64,000 bases of DNA, from assembly GCF_004343605.1 (NCBI RefSeq), contig NZ_POSF01000020.1:59451-123450 (forward strand), in the 5' to 3' direction. Under the pieces are notes generated by a model. The model was not told where the DNA came from. It worked only from the letters and a program-made list of their open reading frames with translations, and did not search any database. Within the stretch, counting starts at the first letter, position 1; every line of letters starts with the position of its first letter. The position numbers and the translations under genes were made by a program. This stretch comes from Dehalobacter sp. 12DCB1. Its GTDB lineage: Bacteria; Bacillota; Desulfitobacteriia; Desulfitobacteriales; Syntrophobotulaceae. Below, piece by piece: positions 34,778-42,773 of this stretch.

Positions 34778-34982
34778 TTGGAAAAATATCTAATTGAAAG
34801 GCTATTTGATGAGCGGTTTTCCAACTAACCAAAAGGTAAATTATGGGAGAGAGAAGAATAACTATTTAGTACCTCGTCAACCGCAGGGAGCCGCAAGACA
34901 ACGCTGAATTACAAGAAATCTGCCGACAGGAGATTTAGGGTTGATCTGGCACGAGTCTGATTTTATGTTTAGGGGTGTTGAT
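34778..34982 (+). other. Gap before a TPR gene, unexplained leader
   Basis: This stretch is rich in short GC blocks (CCGCAGGGAGCCGCAAG near 34881 and CTGCCGACAGGAG near 34920) in otherwise AT-rich DNA, suggesting a folded 5' leader. I tested it by eye against c-di-GMP, ZTP, THF, guanidine, fluoride and glycine riboswitch cores and saw no match. Confidence 0.3.
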
Positions 34983-36131
34983 ATGGAAAATAGCTTGCGT
35001 CTCAAGACAAAACTGCAGATTAATTGGCTGCTTTTTATGGGGGAAGAACAGCAGGCTCTAGAAATCCTGTTTAGAGTCTTAAACACAGAAAATATCTCCG
35101 GTGCCCTGTATCTGACAGAGGTGAAAACACTGATTGATCATAAGGTTTTCAAGGAAGCTCAGGCCTATTTGGAAGCAGCAATCATCTATTGCGAAGAGCC
35201 CGGACAGCTTGCCGAAGTGCATTTTTTACTGGCCCGCTGCTGCCATGGACAGGGATTCGTTAATGATGCTTTGATCCATCTCGAAAATGCGCTTCAGATG
35301 GAAGTAAACAGTACATACTGGAATCTGCAGACGGATTGTTATCTCGAACTTGGGGAATGGCAGGAAGCTATTAATTGTCTGGATAAGTCTCTTCGTTCCT
35401 CACCTGGAGATGCTAATATCCTTTTTCGACTTGGCAGCATCTATCAGTTCCAGGGCCAGTACAGGGAAGCCTTAAACTGTTTCAGCGGCTGTTGTAAAGT
35501 GAAGCCGTATCAGCCGGAATTCTGGGAAATGAAAGCGGAAATGCAGCTGAAAATGAATCAGACCGAGGATGCGGTTGAATCTTTCTATAAAGCGATTAAA
35601 TATGGGGGGCATTTCAGCCTGATGTCCAGGCTGGCCTACTGCTATGCGCGGACAGGCCAACAGAGCAAAGCCCGGAAGTTGTTCCAGAAAGTATTAAAAC
35701 ATGACCCGGATGATCTTGATGCTCTATGCAATCTGGCTGGCATTTACCACGAGCTTCAGCAGGATGACCAGGCTTACCGATTACTCAGAAAAGCCTATAC
35801 ACTGAAGAATAATGACATCTTGCTGCTGAATAATTTAGGCTTTATCTGTTTTCAGCTCGGAAGAACGCGCAAAGCAATTGATTATTACCAGAATGCCCTG
35901 AAAATTGATCCGGAAGATAAAACGGTGCTCTATAATTTAAGTGTCTGCATGACCGAAAAAGGGCTGTGGGACGACGCCAAAATTATCCTGGAACGGCTGG
36001 TTTCCATGGACAGCAAAAATAGCGCGGCCTGGATCCTGCTTGGGAATACGTATGAAGAAATGTCCAACACGAAGGTGGCAGTCGACTGTTACAATAAATC
36101 TTTTGGTTTAACGGTTAAAAAAGCCATTTAG
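34983..36131 (+). CDS. Tetratricopeptide repeat protein, 382 residues
   Basis: This soluble all-helical protein has about ten TPR units, clearest in the second half (GDANILFRLGSIYQFQGQYR; DILLLNNLGFICFQLGRT; KTVLYNLSVCMTEKGLWD). It has no signal peptide and no extra domain. It probably acts as a scaffold; the partner is unknown. I chose the ATG at 34983 (TAGGGGTGTTGAT upstream); the frame extends to 34941 without a better site. Confidence 0.8.
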   Translation: MENSLRLKTKLQINWLLFMGEEQQALEILFRVLNTENISGALYLTEVKTLIDHKVFKEAQAYLEAAIIYCEEPGQLAEVHFLLARCCHGQGFVNDALIHLENALQMEVNSTYWNLQTDCYLELGEWQEAINCLDKSLRSSPGDANILFRLGSIYQFQGQYREALNCFSGCCKVKPYQPEFWEMKAEMQLKMNQTEDAVESFYKAIKYGGHFSLMSRLAYCYARTGQQSKARKLFQKVLKHDPDDLDALCNLAGIYHELQQDDQAYRLLRKAYTLKNNDILLLNNLGFICFQLGRTRKAIDYYQNALKIDPEDKTVLYNLSVCMTEKGLWDDAKIILERLVSMDSKNSAAWILLGNTYEEMSNTKVAVDCYNKSFGLTVKKAI

Positions 36132-36218
36132 GTTGGCTGAGTACTAGACTTCCCAAAGAGGTTTAATTATCATCTGTTTTCTGGTACAATCAAAGAAACG
36201 TTTTTGGGAGGCATTACC

Positions 36219-36992
36219 ATGGCAGACTGGAATCCAGAGGCCTATTTAAAATTTGAGAAAGAAAGATCCAAACCGTCACGTGATTTAGTCAGCCGTATTA
36301 AGCTTGAAAAGCCTGAAAACATCCTGGATGTGGGCTGCGGTCCGGGTAATAGCACCCGTGTTTTAGCAGAAAGATGGAAGAATGCGGCGATCACAGCCAT
36401 TGATAATTCACATGCCATGCTTGAAATTGCCAAAACCACAAACCCGTTAGTGCGTTGGTTATTACGGGATGCTGGACAGGACATTTCCGATTTGGGCCAG
36501 TTCGATCTCATATTTTCCAATGCGGTCTTCCAATGGATTCCTGATAATGACCTTCTTATCTCCAGACTGTTTGCAATGCTGGAACCCCGCGGCATATTAG
36601 CCGTCCAAGTTCCGTTTGTCAATGAAATGCTGATTCATCAGTTGCTTTTAGACCTGGTAGGCTCTGCGAAGTGGTCCGGTTATTTTGATCACATTGCGAT
36701 TCCTTATAAGGTCCATACTCCTGAATATTATTATGATGTCCTCTGTGAATTAACACCGGAAATCGAATTATGGGAAACCAGGTATTATCATTTGATGAAC
36801 AGTTATGATGATATCCTGGATTTGTATCGAAGTACCGGGTTGAGACCCTACCTGGATTGTCTTCATGAAGACAAAATGCAAAAAGAATTTGAGAGTGATC
36901 TGATGTTGGAAATCATGAAGTATTATTCCGGCTCCAAAGACGGTAAAATTTTATTTACCTTTGACCGCGTATTTTTTACAGCAACACGGTAA
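36219..36992 (+). CDS. SAM-dependent methyltransferase, trans-aconitate methyltransferase-like
   Basis: This 257-residue class I methyltransferase has the SAM motif ILDVGCGPGNSTRVLAE and a motif II region FDLIFSNAVFQWIPD. The N-terminus MADWNPEAYLKFEKERS and overall length match Tam, which methylates trans-aconitate to relieve aconitase inhibition. The substrate is inferred from family likeness. The ATG at 36219 follows GGGAGG by 7 bases; a TTG at 36204 overlaps that site. It is monocistronic, ending at a terminator. Confidence 0.85.
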   Translation: MADWNPEAYLKFEKERSKPSRDLVSRIKLEKPENILDVGCGPGNSTRVLAERWKNAAITAIDNSHAMLEIAKTTNPLVRWLLRDAGQDISDLGQFDLIFSNAVFQWIPDNDLLISRLFAMLEPRGILAVQVPFVNEMLIHQLLLDLVGSAKWSGYFDHIAIPYKVHTPEYYYDVLCELTPEIELWETRYYHLMNSYDDILDLYRSTGLRPYLDCLHEDKMQKEFESDLMLEIMKYYSGSKDGKILFTFDRVFFTATR

Positions 36993-37064
36993 TCGATTAG
37001 CATTGACATTAATTTGGAGAAATAAGCAGAAAAAGTCGCATAGTCAAAATATGCGGATGATAGC

Positions 37065-37102
37065 GGGACGTATCGAGACTTAAGCTACGTCTCTTATTTT
37101 TT
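37065..37102 (+). terminator. Intrinsic terminator after the methyltransferase gene
   Basis: GGGACGTA (37065-37072) pairs with TACGTCTC (37086-37093) and is followed by TTATTTTTT. Confidence 0.82.
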
Positions 37103-37229
37103 GTGCCGTAATTAGCTGAGTAGGCATAGTCTGATTAGGGAATATCAATTTTGTTCCGTTCTGTCGTTTTCTTTACTTATATCCGTAGATTTGTTAAAGT
37201 TAATTTAAAGTAAAAGGGGGCTTTTTAGC

Positions 37230-37730
37230 ATGAAATTAGTCAAGGAAAAAGACTTGCCGGGGATTGGTAAAAAGTATCAGCTGGACACCCGGTCTGGAGA
37301 TAAGCTGGTTGTGATCGTTCATGATGACGGGCGCCGGGAAATGTATCACTATTACCTCGAGGATCCGAACGAATCGATCTCAATGGTAACACTTGACGAT
37401 GAAGAATCACGTTGCATTGCCTCTATTCTGGGCGGAATGGCCTATCGCCCCAAAGATCTGGATACCGTTGAGGTAGCCATCGGGGATATGGTACTTGAAT
37501 GGTACAGGATTGAAACGGGGGCTTATGCGATTGGTAAATCAATCGGTGAGATGCAGGTCCGGAAGCGGACTGGCGGGACGATTATTGCGATGGTGAAAAA
37601 AGACCAAAATAAAACGATTAATCCCAATCCCGACATCGTTCTTCAGGAAGGTGCAACGATTGTCATCCTAGGAGAAAAAGAACAGGTGAAAGCTGCAAAA
37701 GCGCTTCTGTTTCACGGGAGTGTTCATTAA
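37230..37730 (+). CDS. khtT: KhtT-like regulatory subunit with RCK/TrkA-C domain
   Basis: This 166-residue cytoplasmic protein has an N-terminal domain of about 80 residues and a C-terminal TrkA-C (RCK_C) domain (GKSIGEMQVRKRTGGTIIAMVK; GATIVILGEKEQVKAA). Such domains bind small ligands, including c-di-AMP, to gate potassium transporters. It is directly followed by the transporter gene, sharing the stop/start bases (TAATG), the arrangement of Bacillus khtTU (yhaTU). Confidence 0.88.
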   Translation: MKLVKEKDLPGIGKKYQLDTRSGDKLVVIVHDDGRREMYHYYLEDPNESISMVTLDDEESRCIASILGGMAYRPKDLDTVEVAIGDMVLEWYRIETGAYAIGKSIGEMQVRKRTGGTIIAMVKKDQNKTINPNPDIVLQEGATIVILGEKEQVKAAKALLFHGSVH

Positions 37731-38947
37731 TGGAGCATTTGGTACTGGAAGTTGGTCTCGCTCTGGCCTTGTCGGCCTTAGCAGGGATGATAGCCGGTAA
37801 ATTGCGGATCTCCATTGTGCCTATTCTGATTATTGCGGGGATGGTTGTTGGACCCCAAGCTCCTCATATCGGAGTATTTGATTTCAGGTTCATTCAGTCA
37901 GCCGCACTAATTGACTTTATGGGAAAGATGGGTGTTTTATTTTTACTTTTCTCTCTCGGATTAGAATTTTCGATCAAACAGCTGATGGCATCGGGATCGT
38001 CGATTCTACGCAGCGGCCTCATCTACATGCTCATCAACTTTTCTGTTGCGCTGTTGTACCCATTGCTTTTAGGCTGGCCCGTTAAAGAGATCCTGGTCGT
38101 AGCAGGGATGATGACAATTTCGTCAAGCGCTATTGTGGCCAAAGTCATTGTTGAGTTAAAACGAGCTGCGAACGATGAGACAGAAATTATCCTAGGGCTG
38201 ATGATGTTTCAGGATGTGTTTGTAGCAATCTATTTATCTGTTGTCTCTGGTTTGGTTCTTTCCGGTTCAACTTCGACTGTTACAGTCCTGCTTACAGCAG
38301 CTGTTGCACTTGGATTTATCGGGGCATTTTTGTTTTTGGGCCATAAGCTCGTTCCATGGCTGAACCGCCGGCTAAATATTCCTTCGGATGAGACATTTTT
38401 ACTGGTGACTTTTGCGGCGGTGACGTTGATTGCGGGGATTTCCGAAACCCTGAATATTGCCGAGGCCATCGGAGCAATGCTGCTCGGACTGGTACTGGCG
38501 GAGACGGAGCATCGCGAGCGGATTGAACATATTATTGTTCCTTTTCGTGATTTTTTTGGTGCATTATTCTTTTTCAGTTTTGGTCTGAGCATCGATCCTT
38601 TCGCGCTGGGGGGCGCTGTTTGGCCGGTTCTTGGTGCAGTGCTGCTGACGCTTCTTGGCAATACGGTTGCTGGGTTTATAGCCGGAAGAAGAGCCCGGTT
38701 GTCGCATCGCGCTTCGCTCAGGATTGGCTTAACGATCCTGTCACGTGGTGAATTTTCAATTATACTTGCCACACTGGCCCTATCAGGAGGCTTACTAGGA
38801 GTCCTGCAACCGTTTTCTGCCTTGTATGTGCTCATTCTCGCTATATTGGGCCCCATACTGACCAAGGAATCCAGTCTGGTATATAAATTAATTGGACCGA
38901 TCCTTAAATGGCCGGAGCTGCCTGAAAAACGCAGGTTGAAACTTTAG
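37730..38947 (+). CDS. khtU: KhtU-like K+/H+ antiporter (CPA2 family)
   Basis: This 405-residue membrane protein of the monovalent cation:proton antiporter-2 family has about 12 helices. It contains LLFSLGLEFSIKQL, the helix-break region ISSSAIVAKVIVE and NIAEAIGAMLLGLVLAETE. It lacks the C-terminal TrkA-N domain of Kef proteins; regulation comes from the separate KhtT. It should export potassium in exchange for protons. Confidence 0.9.
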   Translation: MEHLVLEVGLALALSALAGMIAGKLRISIVPILIIAGMVVGPQAPHIGVFDFRFIQSAALIDFMGKMGVLFLLFSLGLEFSIKQLMASGSSILRSGLIYMLINFSVALLYPLLLGWPVKEILVVAGMMTISSSAIVAKVIVELKRAANDETEIILGLMMFQDVFVAIYLSVVSGLVLSGSTSTVTVLLTAAVALGFIGAFLFLGHKLVPWLNRRLNIPSDETFLLVTFAAVTLIAGISETLNIAEAIGAMLLGLVLAETEHRERIEHIIVPFRDFFGALFFFSFGLSIDPFALGGAVWPVLGAVLLTLLGNTVAGFIAGRRARLSHRASLRIGLTILSRGEFSIILATLALSGGLLGVLQPFSALYVLILAILGPILTKESSLVYKLIGPILKWPELPEKRRLKL

Positions 38948-39012
38948 AAAAGTAAAATTTGATAATAATGTCGGTTAAAATTGCGTATCTGAAAAAATAG
39001 TACAAAAATAAT

Positions 39013-39041
39013 TTGGTCAAATCGAAAATAAATGATACAAT
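39013..39041 (+). promoter_or_regulatory. Sigma-A-like promoter upstream of folE
   Basis: TTGGTC (39013-39018), a 17-base spacer and TACAAT (39036-39041), 58 bases before the folE start. Confidence 0.6.
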
Positions 39042-39098
39042 TCAAGTTGACCTATTTATAAAATATTCCGCTAATTTACACCATTATAGGAGGCGATC

Positions 39099-39671
39099 AT
39101 GATGGCTATAGATCATGCAAAAATAGAACGAGCTGTAAGGGATATTTTGGAAGCAATTGGAGAGAATCCGGAAAGAGAAGGACTTAAGGATACTCCTAAA
39201 AGAGTTGCCAGATTTTATGAGGAAGCTTTTGCCGGACTTCATGAAGATCCGAGCAAGAACCTGTCTGTATTGTTTTCAGAAAAACATGAGGAAATGGTAC
39301 TGGTTAGAGATATTCCGATTTATTCAATGTGCGAGCACCACCTGCTTCCTTTTGTTGGACAGGCCCACATTGCGTATATACCGAGACACGGCAAGGTGAC
39401 AGGATTGTCGAAGCTGGCCAGAGTTGCCGAAGACTACGCCAGAAGGCCACAGTTACAGGAAAGGTTGACGAGCCAGATTGCGGGTACTGTGAATGATATG
39501 CTTAATCCGCGGGGTGTTATTGTTGTCATTGAAGCTGAGCATATGTGTATGACCGTACGCGGAATTAAAAAACCAGGCGCGCAGACCGTTACATCAGCAG
39601 TTAGAGGAATGTTTGAAACCAGTGCTGCTACTAGGGCAGAGGCCTTTTCATTAATTATGGGCAGACGCTAG
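39099..39671 (+). CDS. folE: GTP cyclohydrolase I
   Basis: This 190-residue enzyme converts GTP to 7,8-dihydroneopterin triphosphate, the entry to folate synthesis. Zinc ligands are visible in [13 protein letters not shown] (Cys, His) and [36 protein letters not shown] is the substrate-pocket segment. AGGAGG lies 5 bases before the first ATG (39099) and 8 before the second (39102), so either may serve. No other folate gene is adjacent. Confidence 0.96.
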   Translation: MMAIDHAKIERAVRDILEAIGENPEREGLKDTPKRVARFYEEAFAGLHEDPSKNLSVLFSEKHEEMVLVRDIPIYSMCEHHLLPFVGQAHIAYIPRHGKVTGLSKLARVAEDYARRPQLQERLTSQIAGTVNDMLNPRGVIVVIEAEHMCMTVRGIKKPGAQTVTSAVRGMFETSAATRAEAFSLIMGRR

Positions 39672-39728
39672 TCCCAATCTAAGAATAATTTTTAGAATAA
39701 TTTAATACCTATTTTGGGTTGGTCGGTA

Positions 39729-39790
39729 TGTTACAATGCCGCTATTCGGCAGATTGTGCCCCTCGGGTACAAACAACTGCGCTACTGTGC
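39729..39790. repeat. Degenerate copy of the dispersed hairpin element
   Basis: TACAATGCCGCTATTCGGCAG followed by a perfect 8-bp hairpin, TTGTGCCC (39754-39761) with GGGTACAA (39765-39772), aligns with the first part of copies A and B (ACAATTCCGCTTTCGGC and the first mini-hairpin). The terminal repeats are not recognisable. It lies in the 250-base gap between folE and surE; the rest of the gap is AT-rich and shows nothing else. Confidence 0.55.
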
Positions 39791-39920
39791 TTGATGCGGT
39801 ATTTGTAGCAAATTGGCCTTCTAATGGGTATAATGCTTATATAATTTTTTAATGTTTTGTACTAGTCTGATTAATTAGCTGGTCTGGAAATAAGCGACAA
39901 AATGACGGAGGCTAGTTTGC

Positions 39921-40676
39921 ATGAAAATCCTGCTGACAAATGATGATGGTTATTTTGCTGCCGGTCTCAGGACCATGTATGATGTTTTGGCGGCGAACCA
40001 TCAGCATGAGATCTATGTTGTGGCTCCGGAAGGGCAACGATCAGCTGTTGGACGATCTATCACCTTGTTTCAGCCAATCTTCGTAACCCATCATTCCTTG
40101 CCGGACAATCATATTGGGATATCGGTCAACGGCACACCGACAGACTGTGTCAAACTGGCGATACAGGGGGATATTCTTCCTGCTAAGCCGGATTTAATCA
40201 TATCCGGAATTAATCACGGACCGAATCTCGGTTCGGATGTATTCTACTCTGGTACTGTGGCAGCTGCAATGGAGGGCGCCCTGTTAGGGATACGTTCCAT
40301 AGCGGTATCGCTTGCGAATTATGATTACGAAGATTATATGCCAAGCGCTTTGCTCATCAAACGCTTGATTGATACGAACAGCCCCTTACTTCAGTATCAG
40401 AGCGGCCTGCTCAATATTAATGTGCCGCCCTGCGACAGAGAGGAATGGAAGGGGAAAAAAGTCACGAAACTAGGCAGGTCTGTTTATGACAATGCGTTCG
40501 AAAACAGAAAATCTCCTTATGGCAGAGAGTATTATTGGATCACTGGAACGCTCGTTTTTGAAGAAGAACAGGATACTGACCTTAGGGCAATTCAGGAAGG
40601 GTATGTTTCGGTTACGCCTTTACACTGTGACCTGACCGATTATGAACGGTTAAAGACCATGGAAAATTTACTATAG
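39921..40676 (+). CDS. surE: 5'/3'-nucleotidase SurE
   Basis: This 251-residue metal-dependent phosphatase acts on nucleoside monophosphates. It begins MKILLTNDDGYFAAGL, with the conserved metal-binding DD pair. GQRSAVGRSIT, NGTPTDCVKLA and ISGINHGPNLGSDVFYSGTV follow. The length is normal. CGGAGG lies before the ATG. A small membrane protein gene follows after 13 bases and is probably co-transcribed. Confidence 0.95.
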   Translation: MKILLTNDDGYFAAGLRTMYDVLAANHQHEIYVVAPEGQRSAVGRSITLFQPIFVTHHSLPDNHIGISVNGTPTDCVKLAIQGDILPAKPDLIISGINHGPNLGSDVFYSGTVAAAMEGALLGIRSIAVSLANYDYEDYMPSALLIKRLIDTNSPLLQYQSGLLNINVPPCDREEWKGKKVTKLGRSVYDNAFENRKSPYGREYYWITGTLVFEEEQDTDLRAIQEGYVSVTPLHCDLTDYERLKTMENLL

Positions 40677-40689
40677 GGAGGAGAAATGT

Positions 40690-40941
40690 ATGGGCTTTTG
40701 GATTTTCTTCTTTTATTTTGCTGTGTTTATTATTATTTTCTGGCTGAGTCGAGAAAAAGGTGGGAAGAATAATCTTAAAAAATTATTTATCATTCCGATT
40801 GTTCTTGCTGTCATTATTACACTGCTGTCCGTGGTGAAAATTTATTTTATTTATAAGATCTTGCTTATTGTGATTGTTTTGGTGGTAGCCCTGCTGACGT
40901 ATTGGCAGTGGGGAAGCAAGATCCGAAATTTTTGGCGGTGA
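40690..40941 (+). CDS. Small membrane protein, 83 residues
   Basis: This very hydrophobic protein has two to three helices (WIFFFYFAVFIIIFWL; LFIIPIVLAVIITLLSVV; ILLIVIVLVVALLTYW). I do not recognise the family. It begins after GGGAGGAG and is 13 bases downstream of surE; it converges with the flippase gene. Confidence 0.65.
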   Translation: MGFWIFFFYFAVFIIIFWLSREKGGKNNLKKLFIIPIVLAVIITLLSVVKIYFIYKILLIVIVLVVALLTYWQWGSKIRNFWR

Positions 40942-40974
40942 AAGCATAACGCTGGGTACGCTGTAAGTGGGGCA

Positions 40975-42528
40975 CTATTTGTTTTTAGGCCAAAATCTCA
41001 AAGCCTGCCAGGTTTTCTTTATTTCTTTTATTGAAATACCTCCCTGAGAAATCAGGATCCCAAAATAAACCACAATTGCGGCAAGAAGGACGGTAAGACT
41101 CGGAAGCAGCGTTGTTTGGCCCGGGACCAGCCATAAGGTGCTTTTGAGCACAGCTGTCATACCAAGTCCGGCCATAACCGGCTGCAGGATCATGGATTTC
41201 AGATCAGCTTGTAGTCCGATGTGCTTGTTTATGGCATAAAGGTTTAAGAAAGCCATCATGACAAAACCAAATACATAAGTTAAAGCGGTACCCACGAGAC
41301 CAAATTTTGGAATCCCAGTCAGGTAGAAAAGAAGCGGAATCCGGAATACTGCTGTGATGACCGAATGGGCCAGCGGTAAAAAGGTTTTGCCGAGCCCTTG
41401 TAAAATTCCTGTAGTCGTCTGCTGAATATAGGCAAATATCCCACCCAAGGCTAATACCTTCAACACTGCAGACACATGATCACTTTTAAATAGGTGCGTA
41501 AGTGGTTCAGCAAAAAAATAAAGTGCAATGACACACGGCAATCCGAGCATAATGGTATAGCGGACCGCGTCTATGCTTTTACTCCTGGCAGCCCGGACGT
41601 CATTTCGGACCATTGCTTCGGAAATAGCTGGGACAAGCGATGTAGCCAGCGCAAATGTAAAGACGCTTGGAAATGAGAGCAGCGTAAGTGCAGTCCCGCT
41701 GAACTCTCCAAAAAGAGAGGTTGCATTCCTGGCCGAATAACCGGCAAGCTGAAGCTGTTTGGGAATAATGACAGTATCCAAAGAAGACAGCCCTGTAGCC
41801 ATTAGCCTGCTTCCGGTTACGGGCAGGGACAAACTGATCAGCTCTGCCATGACGGGTTTGGATTGTCCGCCATTTTCATTTCCATAAGGAAGGTGCTTGT
41901 GCTGCACCAGATATTGAATCAGGATCACAAGCAAACCAACGATCTCCCCACAGAGCATTCCTGCGGCAAGACCGGCTGCGGCCCATTCAATGCCTTTCTT
42001 TAGCAAATATACGGAAAGAGAAAAACCGATCCCGATCCGGAAGATTTGTTCACAAACCTGGCTGACCGCTGAAGGAACCATGTTCTGCAGCCCCTGGAAA
42101 TATCCACGGAATGCAGAGGCCACAGATACGATAAAAATTGACGGGATACAGATCTGAAAAACAATTCCAACGCGCTCATCCGCAAAGAAACTGTGAACGA
42201 TCAGTGATCTGTTTATGTACAGCGTGATGGTAACCAGCAGACCGGAAATAAATAAAGTCAGGAAAGCCGTCCGGAATACTCTCCGGGCTTCAGCATAGCG
42301 GCCAATAGAGACTCTTTCTGCGACCATTTTGGAGACAGCCAGTGGTATTCCTGCTGTGGTTAAGACCAGTGCAGTCATATAGACCGGAAATACCATATAG
42401 AACAATCCGTACGCTTCACTACCGATATAATGCATAATCAGGTATTGGTAGACAAACCCGAGCAGACGATTGACCAGATTCGCCCCAAAAAGAATGACTG
42501 CACCAAAAATGAGGTTGTTTCTGGGCAT
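40975..42528 (-). CDS. spoVB: SpoVB/MurJ-like polysaccharide flippase
   Basis: This 517-residue membrane protein of the MOP superfamily has 14 predicted helices. The N-terminus NNLIFGAVILFGANLVNRLL, IGSEAYGLFYMVFPVYM and the segment FRGYFQGLQNMVPSAVSQVC (conserved in SpoVB/YtgP) are characteristic. It probably flips a lipid-linked precursor, in the case of SpoVB for spore cortex synthesis. Several paralogues usually exist in a genome, so the exact role is uncertain. I chose the start at 42528 with GGGAGG 7 bases upstream. Confidence 0.85.
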   Translation of the reverse strand: MPRNNLIFGAVILFGANLVNRLLGFVYQYLIMHYIGSEAYGLFYMVFPVYMTALVLTTAGIPLAVSKMVAERVSIGRYAEARRVFRTAFLTLFISGLLVTITLYINRSLIVHSFFADERVGIVFQICIPSIFIVSVASAFRGYFQGLQNMVPSAVSQVCEQIFRIGIGFSLSVYLLKKGIEWAAAGLAAGMLCGEIVGLLVILIQYLVQHKHLPYGNENGGQSKPVMAELISLSLPVTGSRLMATGLSSLDTVIIPKQLQLAGYSARNATSLFGEFSGTALTLLSFPSVFTFALATSLVPAISEAMVRNDVRAARSKSIDAVRYTIMLGLPCVIALYFFAEPLTHLFKSDHVSAVLKVLALGGIFAYIQQTTTGILQGLGKTFLPLAHSVITAVFRIPLLFYLTGIPKFGLVGTALTYVFGFVMMAFLNLYAINKHIGLQADLKSMILQPVMAGLGMTAVLKSTLWLVPGQTTLLPSLTVLLAAIVVYFGILISQGGISIKEIKKTWQALRFWPKNK

Positions 42529-42684
42529 TTTTTCCTCCCTGGCCGGTACTCTGTCAGAGTACATATAGTTGATTTCTATTCAACTTATGCGCTGGGAAAG
42601 GAGGTCATGCTCCAAGTTTTTTCAGGGATGCAGTTTTTTTTAGAGGATTTGTGGAAACAGCAGAGAATTAAAGAGAATTAAACA

Positions 42685-42693
42685 TGTTATAAT
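42685..42693 (+). promoter_or_regulatory. Extended -10 promoter of the EF-G paralogue
   Basis: TGTTATAAT, identical to the element before hisS, lies 81 bases before the TTG start at 42774. No clear -35. Confidence 0.5.
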
Positions 42694-42773
42694 TTAATAT
42701 TGAGTGATGTTCGAGTGCAATAGTCTTGTTTAAGTCAAGTTATTAAAAAGAATAGACAAAGGGGAGATTATTC

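Noticed and set aside
38230..38865. Long minus-strand frame of 211 codons opposite khtU
   Set aside because: Low-complexity, Ser/Pro/Arg-rich translation with no start signal, entirely inside a clear antiporter gene; a shadow frame.
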